Assembly (NCBI GenBank): GCA_963402885.1
Contig: OY727097.1
Location: 28,327,401-28,391,400 of the forward strand
DNA length: 64,000 nt
From: Antedon bifida
Lineage: Eukaryota; Echinodermata; Crinoidea; Comatulida; Antedonidae
Direction: 5' to 3'
Program-made: the position numbers and the translations under genes
The notes under the pieces: generated by a model
The model's database searches: none
What the model was told of the DNA's origin: nothing
What the model saw: only the letters and a program-made list of their open reading frames with translations
Shown here: piece by piece, positions 22,447-34,772 of the stretch
How positions within the stretch are numbered: the first letter of the stretch is position 1
Layout: the number at the start of each line of letters is the position of its first letter

Positions 22447-23150
22447 TGGTAACTACCTAACATTATAGGTAATAATTAATACATTCAATGATGGTTTAAA
22501 GAGTTTAAAGACATTTTAAACCGTATATTATTACATGTTTACGACATTTACTAGACTTCGTAACGTATAGGATACATCATTATGTCTTCACGTATTAAAG
22601 CTGAAAGACTGATGTGGTATTTAAACCAATGGCTAGTCAACATATAATACAATTGCACTAGAAATAAGGTAATCTTTTGAAAATACCTTTTGGTCTAATC
22701 CTTTTAAATGGACCGACGGGTCTGAATGTTTATTAATATTCATTTATCTGTGTTACACAATCAATCCGTGTCAGAAAACTTGGTTAAGTACAATGCGTTT
22801 CATGCAATTTCTTTTTTTCCTGAAATGGATTCCGAATCAGTTATAATGAGTTTATTCGCATTCAAGTTCTCTTGTTTAATGGTAGTTGTAATAAAGGAAG
22901 TTACAAGAATTATCGATTCCCGGTTGTTCTATTTCAGAATGTAAAAATTGTGGCTGAATGGAAAAAAAAATCACAAGATAATTTTCCTGACATTATTAGT
23001 CATATTATAAATCCTTTCCGCTAAAGGGTTGAATTTTTATAAACCAAATTATGTTTTTCATTTATTTATAACACTGTGTATATTGTATTGCTACCTCTGA
23101 TTCAAATTCTGTCGATACATGTACGGTATTAATCTAGAAACAATAAAGAT
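22447..23150 (+). other. RING gene 3' untranslated region
   Basis: A+T-rich sequence with AATAAA at 22890-22895 and at 23142-23147; either could direct polyadenylation. The short reading frame at 22.7-22.9 kb has no protein-like character. Confidence 0.45.
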
Positions 23151-24440
23151 GCAGGGGTATCTTGCCCGATGACGACAAGGCCTATCCTAAATATTTAATT
23201 TAAAAAAAAACCAAAAAAAACTTAAAAGTGTGAGATTAAATCTCACTCTTCCCTGTGATAAAGGTTGCTGTCAGAAAAGGTGATACAGTATACTCTGTTC
23301 TGTCGCTAGACATGATACCGACCATGTAAGTTACCAATTGCATTGATTTTGTTAGCATTAGGCTTATGTGCATTGACTTATGCTTCTGTTTATACACACT
23401 TTTCTGTTGTCGGGATACTGATTTTATTATAGGAAGACAGTACACTGTGACTATAACTATAATTTGCATGACCTTCCTATTTCAACAGATGCTTTTATGT
23501 TTCATAAATATTGTTGTTTTTTGCACAATTCCAGCGAGATAGTTACAACTACCTATATTGACTCATTTTATTTCGAATCTAGATTTTAATAGCCTTGTAT
23601 TTTTTCGTTGAAGGCCTACATTTTTTTTCTGACTCAGCAATTGTGTGATTTAGAATGTGACTTCTTCACCGACCTACTTAATTTGTTCAGTAGTCTTTGT
23701 GTCTTCTTCATCGACCTCAAAACAATTTTTTCTAGCATCACGCAGGCATTGTTTTGTCGTGTGTTATTAATAATCTACTATACGCTTCTAATATAACTTT
23801 TCTATTTTATTATCGAAGTATTATGATGATGTCTAAATGGCATTTAAACAACTTTTCACGATATTGAGTTAGCGCGTCTTGGCTTAATATTCAAAGGCTA
23901 CTCACTTACTTAAAATCGGTAACATTAGAAGATGGAAAATGCTTAATACGAAAATGCAATAGTATCATTATAACATCATTACAACCGGTGCGTAATTGTT
24001 ACGTGTGAACGAGAGGTTTTACGGAGGTGTATATTTAGAGTACAGTATTATATTTTTGATAATTAACTTCATTTTGGTTTAAACAATCCAGTACATTATT
24101 CAACATCGGAGAATTTTTCTATTTTAAGTTATTTTAAAATTAAGCCTTATAAATAAGTTCACATCTTAAAATAGGTTAATCGGGATTAAAGAAAAAATAA
24201 GTAGATTTACGATCCATTCATAATGGTTATTGATTCAAATTAATGCAATAAAGGATAAGCGCTTCTTAATTTATTAAAAGTATAAGTCAACAATGCACGG
24301 ACATTAAATGAGGATTCGTATGCTGATTCGGGTAGCAAATCCGTTTATATCGTTCATATAAAGGTAATTATATATTGGCTCTTGTTCATACTAAGGAGTT
24401 GCAAGAACTTCCTGTTCATACCACGAACTCGTATTTTAGG
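23151..24440. other. Intergenic, nothing recognised
   Basis: A+T-rich sequence without a recognisable gene, RNA or well-preserved element. Short reading frames are Leu/Ile/Phe-rich translations of T-rich DNA. Confidence 0.5.
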
Positions 24441-24545
24441 AGATTCAAGATTCAAGAAATTGTATTGGTCCACTTTTAAAATGGAAAATCATTTTGCTTG
24501 GCATAATTAAAACAATAAAACAACAAGGAAAAATACATCACATTG
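24440..24545 (-). mobile_element. LINE tail, antisense
   Basis: GATTCAAGATTCAAGAAATT, then TGGTCCACTTTTAAAATGG and TTTTGCTTGGCATAATTAAA, matches the antisense terminus at 16.68 kb. In sense it matches the tail of the SINE at 9.9-10.15 kb. Only the 3' end is present. Confidence 0.6.
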
Positions 24546-24648
24546 CAAAAGAAATCCTCATCTACAAATGAATATAGAGTGTCTATACTCTTCGTCGATG
24601 AGCATCATTGCCAATGATAAATTGGTGCATTTTAAACAATATATCGAT

Positions 24649-25143
24649 GTAGCGCGCTACCCAAATGAGTTGACCAAGCACAAGCGACCGTTCGAATGAT
24701 CCATCGCGTCCTAACGTAGCGCTACGCAAATTAGTTGACCAATCACAAGCGACCGTTCGAATGATCCATCGCGTCTTAACGTAGCGCTACGCCAATGAGT
24801 TGACCAACACAAGCGACAGTTCGAATAATCAATCGCGTCATAACGTAGCGCTACGCGAGTTGACCAATCACAAGCGAAAGTACGAATGATCAATCGCGTC
24901 CTAACGTAGCGCTACGCCAGTTGACCAATCATAAGCGACAGTTCGAATGATCTATCGCGTCCTAACGTAGAGCTACGCGAGTTGACCAATCAAAAGCGAC
25001 AGTTCGAATGATCAATCGCGTCATAACGTAGCGCTACGCGAGTTGACCAATCAAAACCGACAGTTCGAATGATCTATCGCGACCTAATTTATCAAATGCG
25101 GTGCGTTTACATCAATGCGTCGTGTCTAATGGGAACGAAGCTT
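24649..25143. repeat. Palindromic tandem array derived from MITE family B
   Basis: Seven units begin with GTAGCGCTACGC-type palindromes at 24649, 24716, 24781, 24845, 24906, 24967 and 25028, a step that shortens from 67 to 61 bp. Each unit has GAGTTGACCAATCACAAGCG and GTTCGAATGATCCATCGCG, the left core of family B. The array ends with AATGGGAACGAAGCTTA, a family B terminus. It therefore looks like one element whose half-core has been amplified. Confidence 0.85.
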
Positions 25144-26090
25144 AAGTACGTCATTATCATTATACATAATTATTACAATAATGTCATAATCCAACGGACA
25201 ATTTTTAACACATTAATGTATTGTCTTCACTCCGATGACGTCACTGACTCAGGGAGATATAGACCTACTTATTTTTACACCACCCTCTTATTATCAATTA
25301 GTACGTAGCTATTTTTATAACGAAGAAGACGGCAATGGTGAAACATGCACTAAGAAATAATCAGTCGCGGATTCATTGCATTACATTATAAGGGAGTTAA
25401 TTATCTTAGTCGAAGTAACCGTTTCAAAGTGGCTGTGGCTTAAGTATATTAAGCGATAAAGCTTATGCTTTTCAGAAACATAATAATAATAGACATGTTA
25501 CGTTCTATGAGAGCGAAATGTCAATGTGATCAACAAGACCTTTCATTTGTATCTCAGCGGTTGTTCTAATTTAATAGATGAGCAAACTGCGATTCCTTAA
25601 TCAAGTCAAAGCAAGAGATAAACCGCGTTCCTACTTACAAGCTCACAGAAAATGCGCCACTTTTTCGTAAAAAGCAAACGATGTATTACAGAGAATTAAA
25701 CAAATCCGTACCGCCAATTCTCGGTAAACACTATACAAGTTTTTAATGCTTATTTTTTTTTTTTGGAAATGTAATTTTTAAATTAGAATCAGTAGTTTCG
25801 TAATTGATCAACTGCCTTTTTGAGAACGGTCGTAATTATAGCGGACATCTTTGTGATCAATCGTAGAGCCCTGAGTGGCATCGATCGTATTGTCACGATA
25901 CCATACATTAGCATGATTACGAAGAAGTACCTATTATCGATGTACTACTCATCGAATATTGGTATTAATACAAGACGAAAAGAAATCAGTGGAGGAGGGT
26001 GCAACTGACCTAAAAACAACATATTATTTAAGCCTGAATCAGAGACGTGAGTTTTAACTACCACAACGCACCCGACTCTCGGTATACTGT
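25144..26090. other. Intergenic, nothing recognised
   Basis: No gene or well-preserved repeat was seen. Short reading frames lack family features. Confidence 0.5.
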
Positions 26091-26091
26091 A

Positions 26092-26256
26092 TTAAGATCT
26101 GTCTACACTATCAAACTAATGTGACAAAAAAGTGTGATGTGCCCAAATATGGTAGTGATATGCCCAAATCTGGTAGTGATATGACATCTTCATGTTTATT
26201 AAATGGGTACATCACATTTTTTTGACAAATAATGTTTGATAATGTTGTAGAGCTTA
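26092..26256. mobile_element. MITE family A, copy 6, degraded
   Basis: The left end reads AGATCTGTCTACACTATC and the right end TTTGATAATGTTGTAGAGCT. The internal block CCCAAAT(A/C)TGGTAGTGATATG occurs twice. Both ends carry mutations, so this copy is older than most. Confidence 0.75.
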
Positions 26257-26870
26257 AGATATGTCTCCAGTATCATGACGTAATGATTATTTCAACCCCC
26301 TTTGTACGTCCCTTTATTCCTTCGCTGATTACGTAACATCGGACCAATCACAATTTATCAATCACCCGCAATGATTGACCTTTTAAGACTAATCACACGA
26401 TCAACAAGAAAGTTGAATGCACTTTATAATGCATTTTAATGTTTCTATAAGAAAGAGAAGAATACGGAAATCAAGGGCAAAAAAAACACGCTTCACAACG
26501 GTCATACATAATGACGATGACAATGGATGGTGTAGTAAATTTTAATTCCTAAAGAATAACTTATCATTTCGTCTGCGTGTCGACAATTAAATTTCATTGC
26601 ATCAATTTCTTACATATAAAATCAAATAGGCATAAGTGTCTTATTATTACAATTGTTGTGACTAAAAGGTAAACCAAACAAGAACAGACAGACATTGGAG
26701 AAAAAATAAATTTACAGTAATACAATTTAAATTAAACAATAAATAAATTTATAACAAAATAAAAATTGATAACGGGACGCAGAGATCGGTAATATCAGTA
26801 ACAAAATCGATAAAGTGAATTAATTCTATTAAAAAAATAAATACATTGTCATACAATCTATTCTGTGTGT
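26257..26870. other. Intergenic, nothing recognised
   Basis: A+T-rich. One CCAAT-containing patch at 26343-26352 (GGACCAATCACAATT) may be a remnant of family B or chance. Confidence 0.4.
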
Positions 26871-27548
26871 CACTAGATAAATCTTAACTGACTATTGCAA
26901 GTATTTATTACAAATATTTAATACACCTAGACTCGTATCTCATTGACTTGCGATAGTCAGTTAAGATGTATCTAGTGACGGCTGCAGATTTGGGTGACTC
27001 GTAAATTTAAACGAGACTAGACAGAGCGCAGGTAAATTATTACATATATTTAATACCGTACACCTAGACTCGTATCTCATTGACTTGCGATAGTCAGTTA
27101 AGATGTATCTAGTGACGGCTGCAGATTTGGGTGACTCGTATTTAAACGAGACTAGGCTGACCGCAAGTATTTATTACAAGTTTTTAATACACCTAGACAT
27201 GTATCTCAATGCCTTGCGATTGTCAGTTAAGATGTATCTAGTGACGGCTACAGATTTGGGTGACTCGTATTTAAACGAGACTAGGCTGACCGCAAGTATT
27301 TATTACAAGTTTTTAATACACCTAGACATGTATCTCAATGCCTTGCGATTGTCAGTTAAGATGTATCTAGTGACGGCTACAGATTTGGGTGACTCGTATT
27401 TAAACGAGACTAGGCTGACCGCAAGTATTTATTACAAGTTTTTAATACACCTAGACATGTATCTCAATGACTTGCGATTGTCAGTTAAGATGTATCTAGT
27501 GACGGCTGCATATTCGGGTGACTCGCATTTAAACGAGACTAAGCAGAG
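26871..27548 (+). repeat. 129 bp satellite array, open as 43-codon repeats
   Basis: Five units around GATGTATCTAGTGACGGCT start at 26965, 27102, 27231, 27360 and 27489. The last three steps are exactly 129 bp. Because 129 is a multiple of three and the units lack stops in one frame, a 176-codon reading frame runs from 27103 to 27633 with a 43-residue repeat starting MYLVTA. The array opens with CACTAGATAAATCTTAACTG (26871 on), an inverted copy of the unit core, forming a 32 bp stem. The frame is probably a by-product of the period: no signal, codon bias or splice context supports translation. The core matches the 58 bp satellite at 47.16 kb. Confidence 0.85.
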
Positions 27549-28063
27549 CATTATAGGCCTATTAGCTTTGTTGTATTTTTGTTTATTTTGTTCTGTTCAA
27601 TTACCTCTTGAGTTTAATGAACGTTTGCCTTAAAAAAAAAACCACGTATAATGTTAGATGACACACAGAATGTAAAAATAGATAACTACAAAGCACAGTG
27701 CTTAAGACTTTTTATAGTATTAATAATAAAAGATTAATACATGTTTACTTCAAAGAACCGCTCTCGACAACCCGACGATATTCCAATCAAAACGATCTAA
27801 TAATAATATAGGCCTAAGTAATATAAAACACGTATGGCATGCATGGAGACATTAAAAACATTTTTGTTCTCCCCAAAAATAAAAAAAATCTGTCAAAAAG
27901 CATCATAAGTCAGAAATATGCCCTGGAGAAAATACTGCATGCAAAATGTTGGTGTGAATTACTATTCTCGCCAGTGTTCTGTTTATGTCTTGTCAGTATT
28001 TTCACGGATGCGAGGTATGATTTCGCCGCTGCGTCATATTGACGGAAACTTTGACGGTTACCA

Positions 28064-28201
28064 TAAAGCTCTGTCTACACTATCAAACTTTATGTGACAA
28101 CAAAATGTGATGTGCCCATATATGGACATGATGATGTCATACCACTACCATATTTGGGGATATTTTTGTCAAACTAGTTTGATAGTGTAGACAGAGCTTT
28201 A
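28064..28201. mobile_element. MITE family A, copy 7
   Basis: Complete inverted ends with the usual CCATATATGGACATGATG core. Its interior is shortened on the right (TATTTGGGGATATTTTTGTC), so it lacks the second GTGCCC arm. Flanks are TAA and TTA. Confidence 0.85.
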
Positions 28202-28695
28202 TAAACCGAGTGTTCTCTCCATTTTCACCGGTCGTCACGGGTTCACGTATCATGCTATGTCATTTACAATTTGCTACCATTAGTCAGGGCGCCGAAAGTA
28301 TTAAATTTAAAATACTTTAAACTTGTTGCTATGTGTTACATTCATCAAATTAAGTAACATTTTGTTGAAGCCATTGGCATTTTTGCTAACTTAATTTGCA
28401 ATTGGCGTGTGAAATGATTGGAATTAATCGATGATTGGCGTTAATGTTATGCCTTGCAGATATAACAGTCCCTCTGGTACGACACCTTTTATATACCTGA
28501 TCTAACGTCTAGTAAGTGTCAAAATAAAACTAAACAAATTCAAATTAACGTTGAATGTTTTTTTTTCAATTGGGCAATAGAACAAAATACTGAATACTAT
28601 CTTCTTCTTTGAATTTGGTTCAAAACACATATTGATAAAACATAAATGTAATGTTAACAAGGCCAACAGCCATTAAGTCGCGTGCTACAATGCAC

Positions 28696-28753
28696 AGTGA
28701 TACCGGACCGACAGACAGACCGACAGACAGACAGACAGACCAACCGACCGACA
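28696..28753. repeat. Microsatellite, GACA/GACC type
   Basis: Imperfect tetranucleotide run of GACA and GACC units within otherwise unremarkable sequence. Confidence 0.8.
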
Positions 28754-28789
28754 TAGTGAACTATAGAGTCGCGTCCACGCGACTAAAAA

Positions 28790-29150
28790 TGTATTGTCCC
28801 CCAAAAAACATGAAAAATGAAGATTAATAAAATCATACTTTAAATAGGCCATTTTATAGTTTTAATAAAGTTATTCACTTCTGTTAAAAAAAAATGTCAC
28901 TTATATTATAAAAAGACGTTTAACAAAAACAAAAACCATTGTCTGACAATTTAAGTATTTTGTTTCAGGTAAATCATTTTTTTTTCGATCCAGTTTTTGG
29001 TCAAAGTGAATAACTATTTTATTACTATATTTATATCTAAAGAGTTTTAAGGCATCCTGTACTTGGCCATTTTTCGCTGTTGGATGTAGTTGAAATAAAA
29101 TAAAATAATAAAATAAAAATAAAAAACATTAAACTGGCATATTAAAAAAA
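28790..29150. repeat. Dispersed family H repeat, copy 2, interrupted by a LINE tail
   Basis: Left part: TATTGTCCCCCAAAAAACAT and TTTTAATAAAGTTATTCACT. Right part: GGTCAAAGTGAATAAC, resuming as ACATTAAACTGGCATATT at about 29126. Compared with copy 1, an extra segment of about 100 bp (about 29025-29125) ends in GTTGAAATAAAATAAAATAA. This looks like a truncated retrotransposon tail inserted into the repeat. Confidence 0.6.
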
Positions 29151-31787
29151 AAGTGGACAAAATATCTAGGTCATAATGGTGCCAAAATAAGAATATGTAC
29201 TTATTTAGTCACCATTTTAAGTTATCTCAGATTGTTGTTTTGCACGGAATGTGTCATCTCGGACGGGGTTATATACATCACATTTCAAAATATATACTAA
29301 TCCCGATGACGACACGAATGGTATTTTTACTAATGGAATGGGAGACGAGCAAAATATGAAATAATGTTCCCGGAATCAACCCCTCACTTCCGGCAAAATA
29401 ATATCTAACAGGTGCAATCTTCAGAAGCCTATAAATTGTCATATCATATCAACACTATATTATATACCAATAACAACAGTTTTATATATTGGGGCCAAAT
29501 ACTTGACAGATTGAAATGTTGGATGATGAGATGTCAACATTAGACCTATTTTAACACTGGGGCTACTTTAAGGAAGTTTGTTAAATATTTTGTTATTTTC
29601 ACTTTTTTTTTAGAATCAATCCACGATTCCACTTTAAATATACTTTTTTTTCTTGTTTTTTTTTCTCTCTATCATTTTGATGCATCCTCTACGATATAAC
29701 AACATTCTATAAAGAATATTAACATGTAATTCACTAATATTGTTATCTAAAAGTATAGATAATGCATGCAATTGATTATTGACTCTCGCCAAGTCTTTCT
29801 TTTTCTATTTGTAACATTCTGATTTGTTTTTTATGCCTGATGTGTTTTCTACTATTTTTTCCTTCTTATTAAAGTGTTTTTTTGTATTATTTTGTTGTGT
29901 TGTTTTGCCCTGCATATGCTTGGTCCCTCAATCTGTGACCTGGGATGTTTGTTACATTCTTATGTTTTTTTTAATTTGAAATAAAGCATGATTTTATATA
30001 TGTGTTCCATCAAAAGTAGAGAAAAGAAGTGAAGAAGATGAGTGATTATAATATCGATTGTAACATGCAGTCAGACTATGGATTTAATATAAATATGTTT
30101 TCTCCAGACATTTACCACATTCGCTGATAACCCTCGTCACAATTTTCTTACCATTTCAGATAAACTAACGTATAATATATATGTTATCGACAATGATTTC
30201 ATTGTGTGTGCTCATAATTGATTAAATTAAAGATTTGTTGAGTAAATGCGATGTTTGGTCATTCATTCTCACTAACGTTCCTGTTGATGCGTTTACTAGC
30301 CATTCACATTGTCACACACGTGTTGCTATTACATTTTATATTTCATTAGACTGTTATTAATACAAATTACACTACGCCATAAATCAGGACCTGTCAGCCA
30401 TTTTCTGCTAACAATACGCGTCATTTTGCCGTGTAGCTATAGCCACGATGCTGACGTCACTCGAGGCGCGCAGTCCGATTGTGCCTTACGGCGGTCATAC
30501 AAATCGACCTTGCCTTAGTTAATTTCCAACATTTTCTTTTATTATAGCTTAGTATTTTATATTCTCTACTTCAGAAAATATTTGCAAAGATAGATCAACA
30601 GTCACAAACGTTATTTAATCAAATAAAAAAAAACTTTACAAACACGGAAAGAGATTTAATCTTGCGAACTTGTTGTTGCGAATGCAGAAAAAGACATTTT
30701 AATGAAGCTGTTGTGGCGGATTTTGTGTCAGGAGGTGAGCCGGTGACATTTTGTTTAATCCTCGACATGAATAAAATGCGTTTTATTCATTACTAGAATG
30801 GGAATGTTTTCAGCATGTGCTTTCTTCACAATATGGTTCTGTAAATTTAGAAGTGAACGTTGATCTGTTAACATTCAGCATATTAAATCTAGTGTTGATG
30901 ATCGACATCAATATTGTAGAATAATTACTTGAAGTCGCCATCGCTCATTATGTATAAATCATTTTAAAGCAACGGTAATAAAAAAAAATGAGGGGAAAAA
31001 AGCCAAATGATAACACAACAGTTATTCTCAGACATTAATCTAAAAATAAACACTTTTATTATCGGGCCGGCAATATAACAATAGGATTATTTCAATGTTT
31101 TATTAATTTGTTGTCAGGATTCGCATTATCAAAAATGAGAACCCTTTTCCGACACCCAATCAGAGGGGACACACATTTTCTGTGAAAAACAAACGAAAAG
31201 AAATTTGTCTAAACATTATGTCCAATTCCTATTCAGGGGAACCCTTAATAGGGATTCTACTGTATAAATGCCTAAACACTTTTGTGCATTACTGCAGAAA
31301 TGATGTATGTTGCAAATAAAGGTTAAAAGTTTACGGATTAAAATAACCAAAACTCCCTAATGTGACACGTGACTTAAGATCTTAACAAATTCCTTTTATG
31401 ATCACTTTATAGGAACATTATCGGTAAACATAAAAGCAAACTTGAAATGATGTCGTAAACTCATTAGGACATTTAACATTAACTCATCTTTAATTTGGAA
31501 ATGATCGTTTGGCTATTGACCCCTAGTCGTACCCTCATGACTACTGCTGGCTATTGAACCGAGATTAGTACCTCTCTGTCAAATTTTATAGCAATAACAA
31601 CTCAAGGCAATCATCTGAAATCCCAATTCAAAACTTAAGTTATACATTAGAGTTATATTTGTACAGAGATGTGATCTTGAAAAATGCAGTGATGTGTCAT
31701 AGTAAAGCCATTTCAGTGTTGTGTTATGTCAGGCATGACAGCACATTTTTCGCTTTATTACAAAGGATTTATGCAGCATATTCCACA
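29151..31787. other. Intergenic, weak repeat traces
   Basis: No gene was recognised. At about 29750-29995 a T-rich stretch ends in TTTGAAATAAAGCATG and could be an old LINE 3' UTR or an unrelated transcript end. CAGGGGA / TTAATAGGGA words at about 31.23 kb resemble the repeat at 18.9-19.2 kb. Confidence 0.4.
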
Positions 31788-31920
31788 CAAAGCTTGGTTC
31801 CCACTAGGACGCAACACGGACGCACGTGTGCACAACGCAAGTAATTCGACCAATCACAAGCGACGGATCATTCGAACTGTCGTTTGTGATTGGTCAAATT
31901 ATTTACTTACACGTCCCGAG
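31788..31920. mobile_element. MITE family B, copy 4, 3' end degraded
   Basis: Left end AGCTTGGTTCCCACTAG; inverted CCAAT pair CGACCAATCACAAGCG and TTTGTGATTGGTCAAATT. The right terminus fades at CACGTCCCGAG, so GGGAACC is missing. The reading frame through this copy to 32.1 kb is an artefact. Confidence 0.78.
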
Positions 31921-32516
31921 TTATATCCAAGTGGTAACAAACTCAAACATTTTGAACGATTTATTTACCTTTTAAGTTCACGAATACAAAAAATGAAAGC
32001 CAAACATTTGAGAAAAACAACTAAATCACGTAATTTATTTACCACCACAGCAAATCATAATGTAAAATTTAAAATCAGAAATAAACAGATAACTTTAATT
32101 TAAAAATGTTGCGACATTTCTTTAATAAAAACCTATGCTAGCAACTATATATACTTTGATAAATTTATAAATATAATATAAGACATTCTTCTAATCAACC
32201 TGTGTATTTTTAGTTTACACTCTAACCTGAATCAAATCAATCGTAAGTTTAATTTTCATGTCATCAAACAAAAAAGACGACGTTTTTCAAATACAAGACA
32301 TATAATTGTAGGCAAGCAACATGAATACAGTATAGAATTCTGCCTTTAAGACCACCCTCAGGGGATACAACTATTAAAGGGACACATTCCCGCAAAACGA
32401 ACGAGAGGAAATATATGTTTTAACCATGAAAGAGTAATCTCAATCGGCCAAACCATTATTAAAGGTATACATTTGCTATCGGGACAATTTTGGGTACCGA
32501 AGATGTCCCCTTACAG

Positions 32517-32647
32517 GGTTCTCACCAGGACGAAACGTAAGCGCAACGCAAATGATTTGATGAATCACAACGCGATGGATCATCGAACTGCCGCTTGCCA
32601 TTGATCAACGTCATTGCGTTGTATCTCTAGTGGGAACCATGCTTTAT
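32517..32647. mobile_element. MITE family B, copy 5
   Basis: The left end is partly lost (GGTTCTCACCAGGACG); the right end is intact (CTCTAGTGGGAACCATGCTT). The CCAAT boxes are mutated to GATGAATCACAACGC and GCCATTGATCAACG. Only about 20 bp separates it from the next element. Confidence 0.75.
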
Positions 32648-32667
32648 TTGTTAATATAGGATTTTGT

Positions 32668-32875
32668 TAAAGCGTGGTTCCCACTAGCGACGCAACGTAA
32701 CGCAATCTACGCAACGTAAGCAAATGCCCTTCTAATAATTCTGTTTTCCCCCGCCTGCGTGAAATCAAACCTGCGATGTATGCAGCACTATTGCGTCGTC
32801 GGTTCCCATCACTTATGATTACGCAATACAACACTTTGCGTCGATACGTTGCGTTCTAGAGGAAACCACGCTTAA
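32668..32875. mobile_element. MITE family B, long subfamily, copy 2
   Basis: Ends AGCGTGGTTCCCACTAG and AGAGGAAACCACGCT, flanked by TAA on both sides. The interior matches the element at 14961-15176, including GTGAAATCAAACCTGCGATG and AATACAACACTTTGCGTCGA. Confidence 0.85.
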
Positions 32876-33282
32876 CAATACACTTCGTGATTCTATATAG
32901 AATTTGTGATCAAAAGTTTACGATGGAACCATCACTAATTCCCATGCAATTGTGTTTCTCTTTACTTATATGTCAAGTGCCTAAGATAATTGAGAAAATA
33001 CATACATTAGATAATTAGTAAGATTATATGTCCGCAACGTGTTGAAGTAAATATTAAAAGCATGTGTTAAGTAACTGTAGGTGTCATCACTAAATTTAAG
33101 TATGTTTTTAATTTTCATTTAGTTTCTATAAACATCACTCATCGGCGTTATTTCCTGATAAGCACCACCACAACGGACGAGAAGCCTGGTCGAAATGAAA
33201 CGAAAACAAAACTAAAACTATCGGGTTCTTCGACCTACTTCACTCGCGCCCTTTAATGTGCATATCGTCAACTAACGCGTGG

Positions 33283-33380
33283 TACTTATACGCAACGAAA
33301 CAACGTGTCGCATCGCAAGTGAGTTGACCAATGACAAGCGCTTTACGTCCTCAGTTCGGATAATCCATCGCCTCCATATT
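33283..33380. mobile_element. MITE family B fragment
   Basis: Degenerate core only: GAGTTGACCAATGACAAGCG and GGATAATCCATCGCC, with a weak GTGGTACTTATACG left end. No right end was recognised. Confidence 0.5.
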
Positions 33381-33876
33381 GGTAAAACTTGCGGCACGAT
33401 TACTCCTTGTGTTGTAGGTGGAACAAAGGTATAAACTGTAGTATTTTTTTGTAATACAATTTCGAATTAACTCAGTCTTTGTTTACAAACATTTGTTTGA
33501 AATTTAAGAAGAATTGATCGCTGACAAAATGTATATATTATATTTTATATTAGTTTTATGCAAATTTTATGATGACTATGAAATAAAAACGTCAATTGAA
33601 CAATCTACTGCTTCATGCTTTATTGTATGTTTATGGTTTATGTATGAATGAACACAGATACGGCTAAGGCTTCAACGAAAATCTACCTAAAGTCTTTTAT
33701 TATTTTTCATGGCAATAATACATCAGAGTCCTACTTTTGTAATTGGACATATTTAAGTATGGATTGGAAATAACCTTATCTAATCTATATAAACGTTGCG
33801 AGTTTTTATTAGCAGAATATCTCCGTTACATTATCCAAGCATCAATACGCATCGTAATTACTGACGTAGAGAAACA

Positions 33877-34015
33877 TAAAGCTTGGTTCCCACTATGACG
33901 CATCACAAGGACGTAAACGCAAGCGTGTTGACCAATGACAAGCGACAGTCGAATAAATCCATCGCTTGATTGGTCAAATCCCGTACGTTGCGTTACGTCC
34001 ATGCGTCGCGTCTCT
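33877..34015. mobile_element. MITE family B, copy 6
   Basis: Left end AGCTTGGTTCCCACTATG; CCAAT pair GACCAATGACAAGCG and GATTGGTCAAATC. The right terminus stops at GCGTCGCGTCTCTG without GGGAACC. A minus-strand frame that runs through it is not a gene. Confidence 0.8.
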
Positions 34016-34302
34016 GATTTATTTGTGACATTTTTCGTTGTAATTGAGTTCACACTGATATTATAACATATTATCGTGCTTATTACAGAAACTGGACAAA
34101 CGTTGTAGTTGATACGAGTTGTTTTAACCAACTTATATTAAAATTCAACACACAAAAGCATCATTAGAACGCAACGCACAGATAAGTGCGATATTAATTG
34201 TTATATATATTATATAATACATTGATATATACATAATCTATATTACCTAATTACTGTTCAGATAAGCATTAATAATAAACACATGAATGGTTTTGTTATT
34301 TC

Positions 34303-34501
34303 TAAAGCTCTGTCCACACTATCAAACTAGTTTGACAAAAAAAGTGATGTGCCCAAATATGGTAGTGAGCCAAAATAATATTTTTATGATGATGATGTAA
34401 TATCACTACTATATTATAGTAGTGATGACATCATCATGTCCATATATAGGCACATCCTTTTTTTTTGTCACATAAAGTTTGATAGTGTAGACAGAGCTTT
34501 A
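34303..34501. mobile_element. MITE family A, copy 8, enlarged
   Basis: About 199 bp, the longest family A copy. The interior holds an extra palindromic stretch, ATGATGATGTAATATCACTA and TATTATAGTAGTGATGACATC. Ends are AGCTCTGTCCACACTATCAA and the expected right repeat; flanks TAA and TTA. Confidence 0.85.
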
Positions 34502-34772
34502 TACGAAGAAAGAAAAAAAAATTACATTTGTGGAATAGATACAATGTTATATAGGCTAGGTAAATTGAACACATTTTAACTTAATTCAGTTAAATAATAT
34601 TGTCTGTACCTCTATACGGAAAGTGACATCGATGGCTAGCCTCACACTTGGCCTATAGGTCATATACCATTTTGTTTCTATTAATCTAATTAAATCTGCC
34701 ATTAATCTAATCTAATCTGTCGTTAATCTAGACCTAATCCAATCGCTAATCTACCATTATTTAATCTACTAT

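Noticed and set aside
24649..25143. CRISPR-like array
   Set aside because: Units are contiguous and nearly identical, with no variable spacers; one end is a MITE terminus. This is animal DNA.
31726..32103. 125-codon + strand reading frame
   Set aside because: It runs through a family B MITE (31788-31920) and then A+T-rich sequence. No domain, and the MITE part is open in several copies because of its composition.
33826..34131. 101-codon - strand reading frame
   Set aside because: Crosses a family B MITE; the protein-like part is the element core read in one frame.
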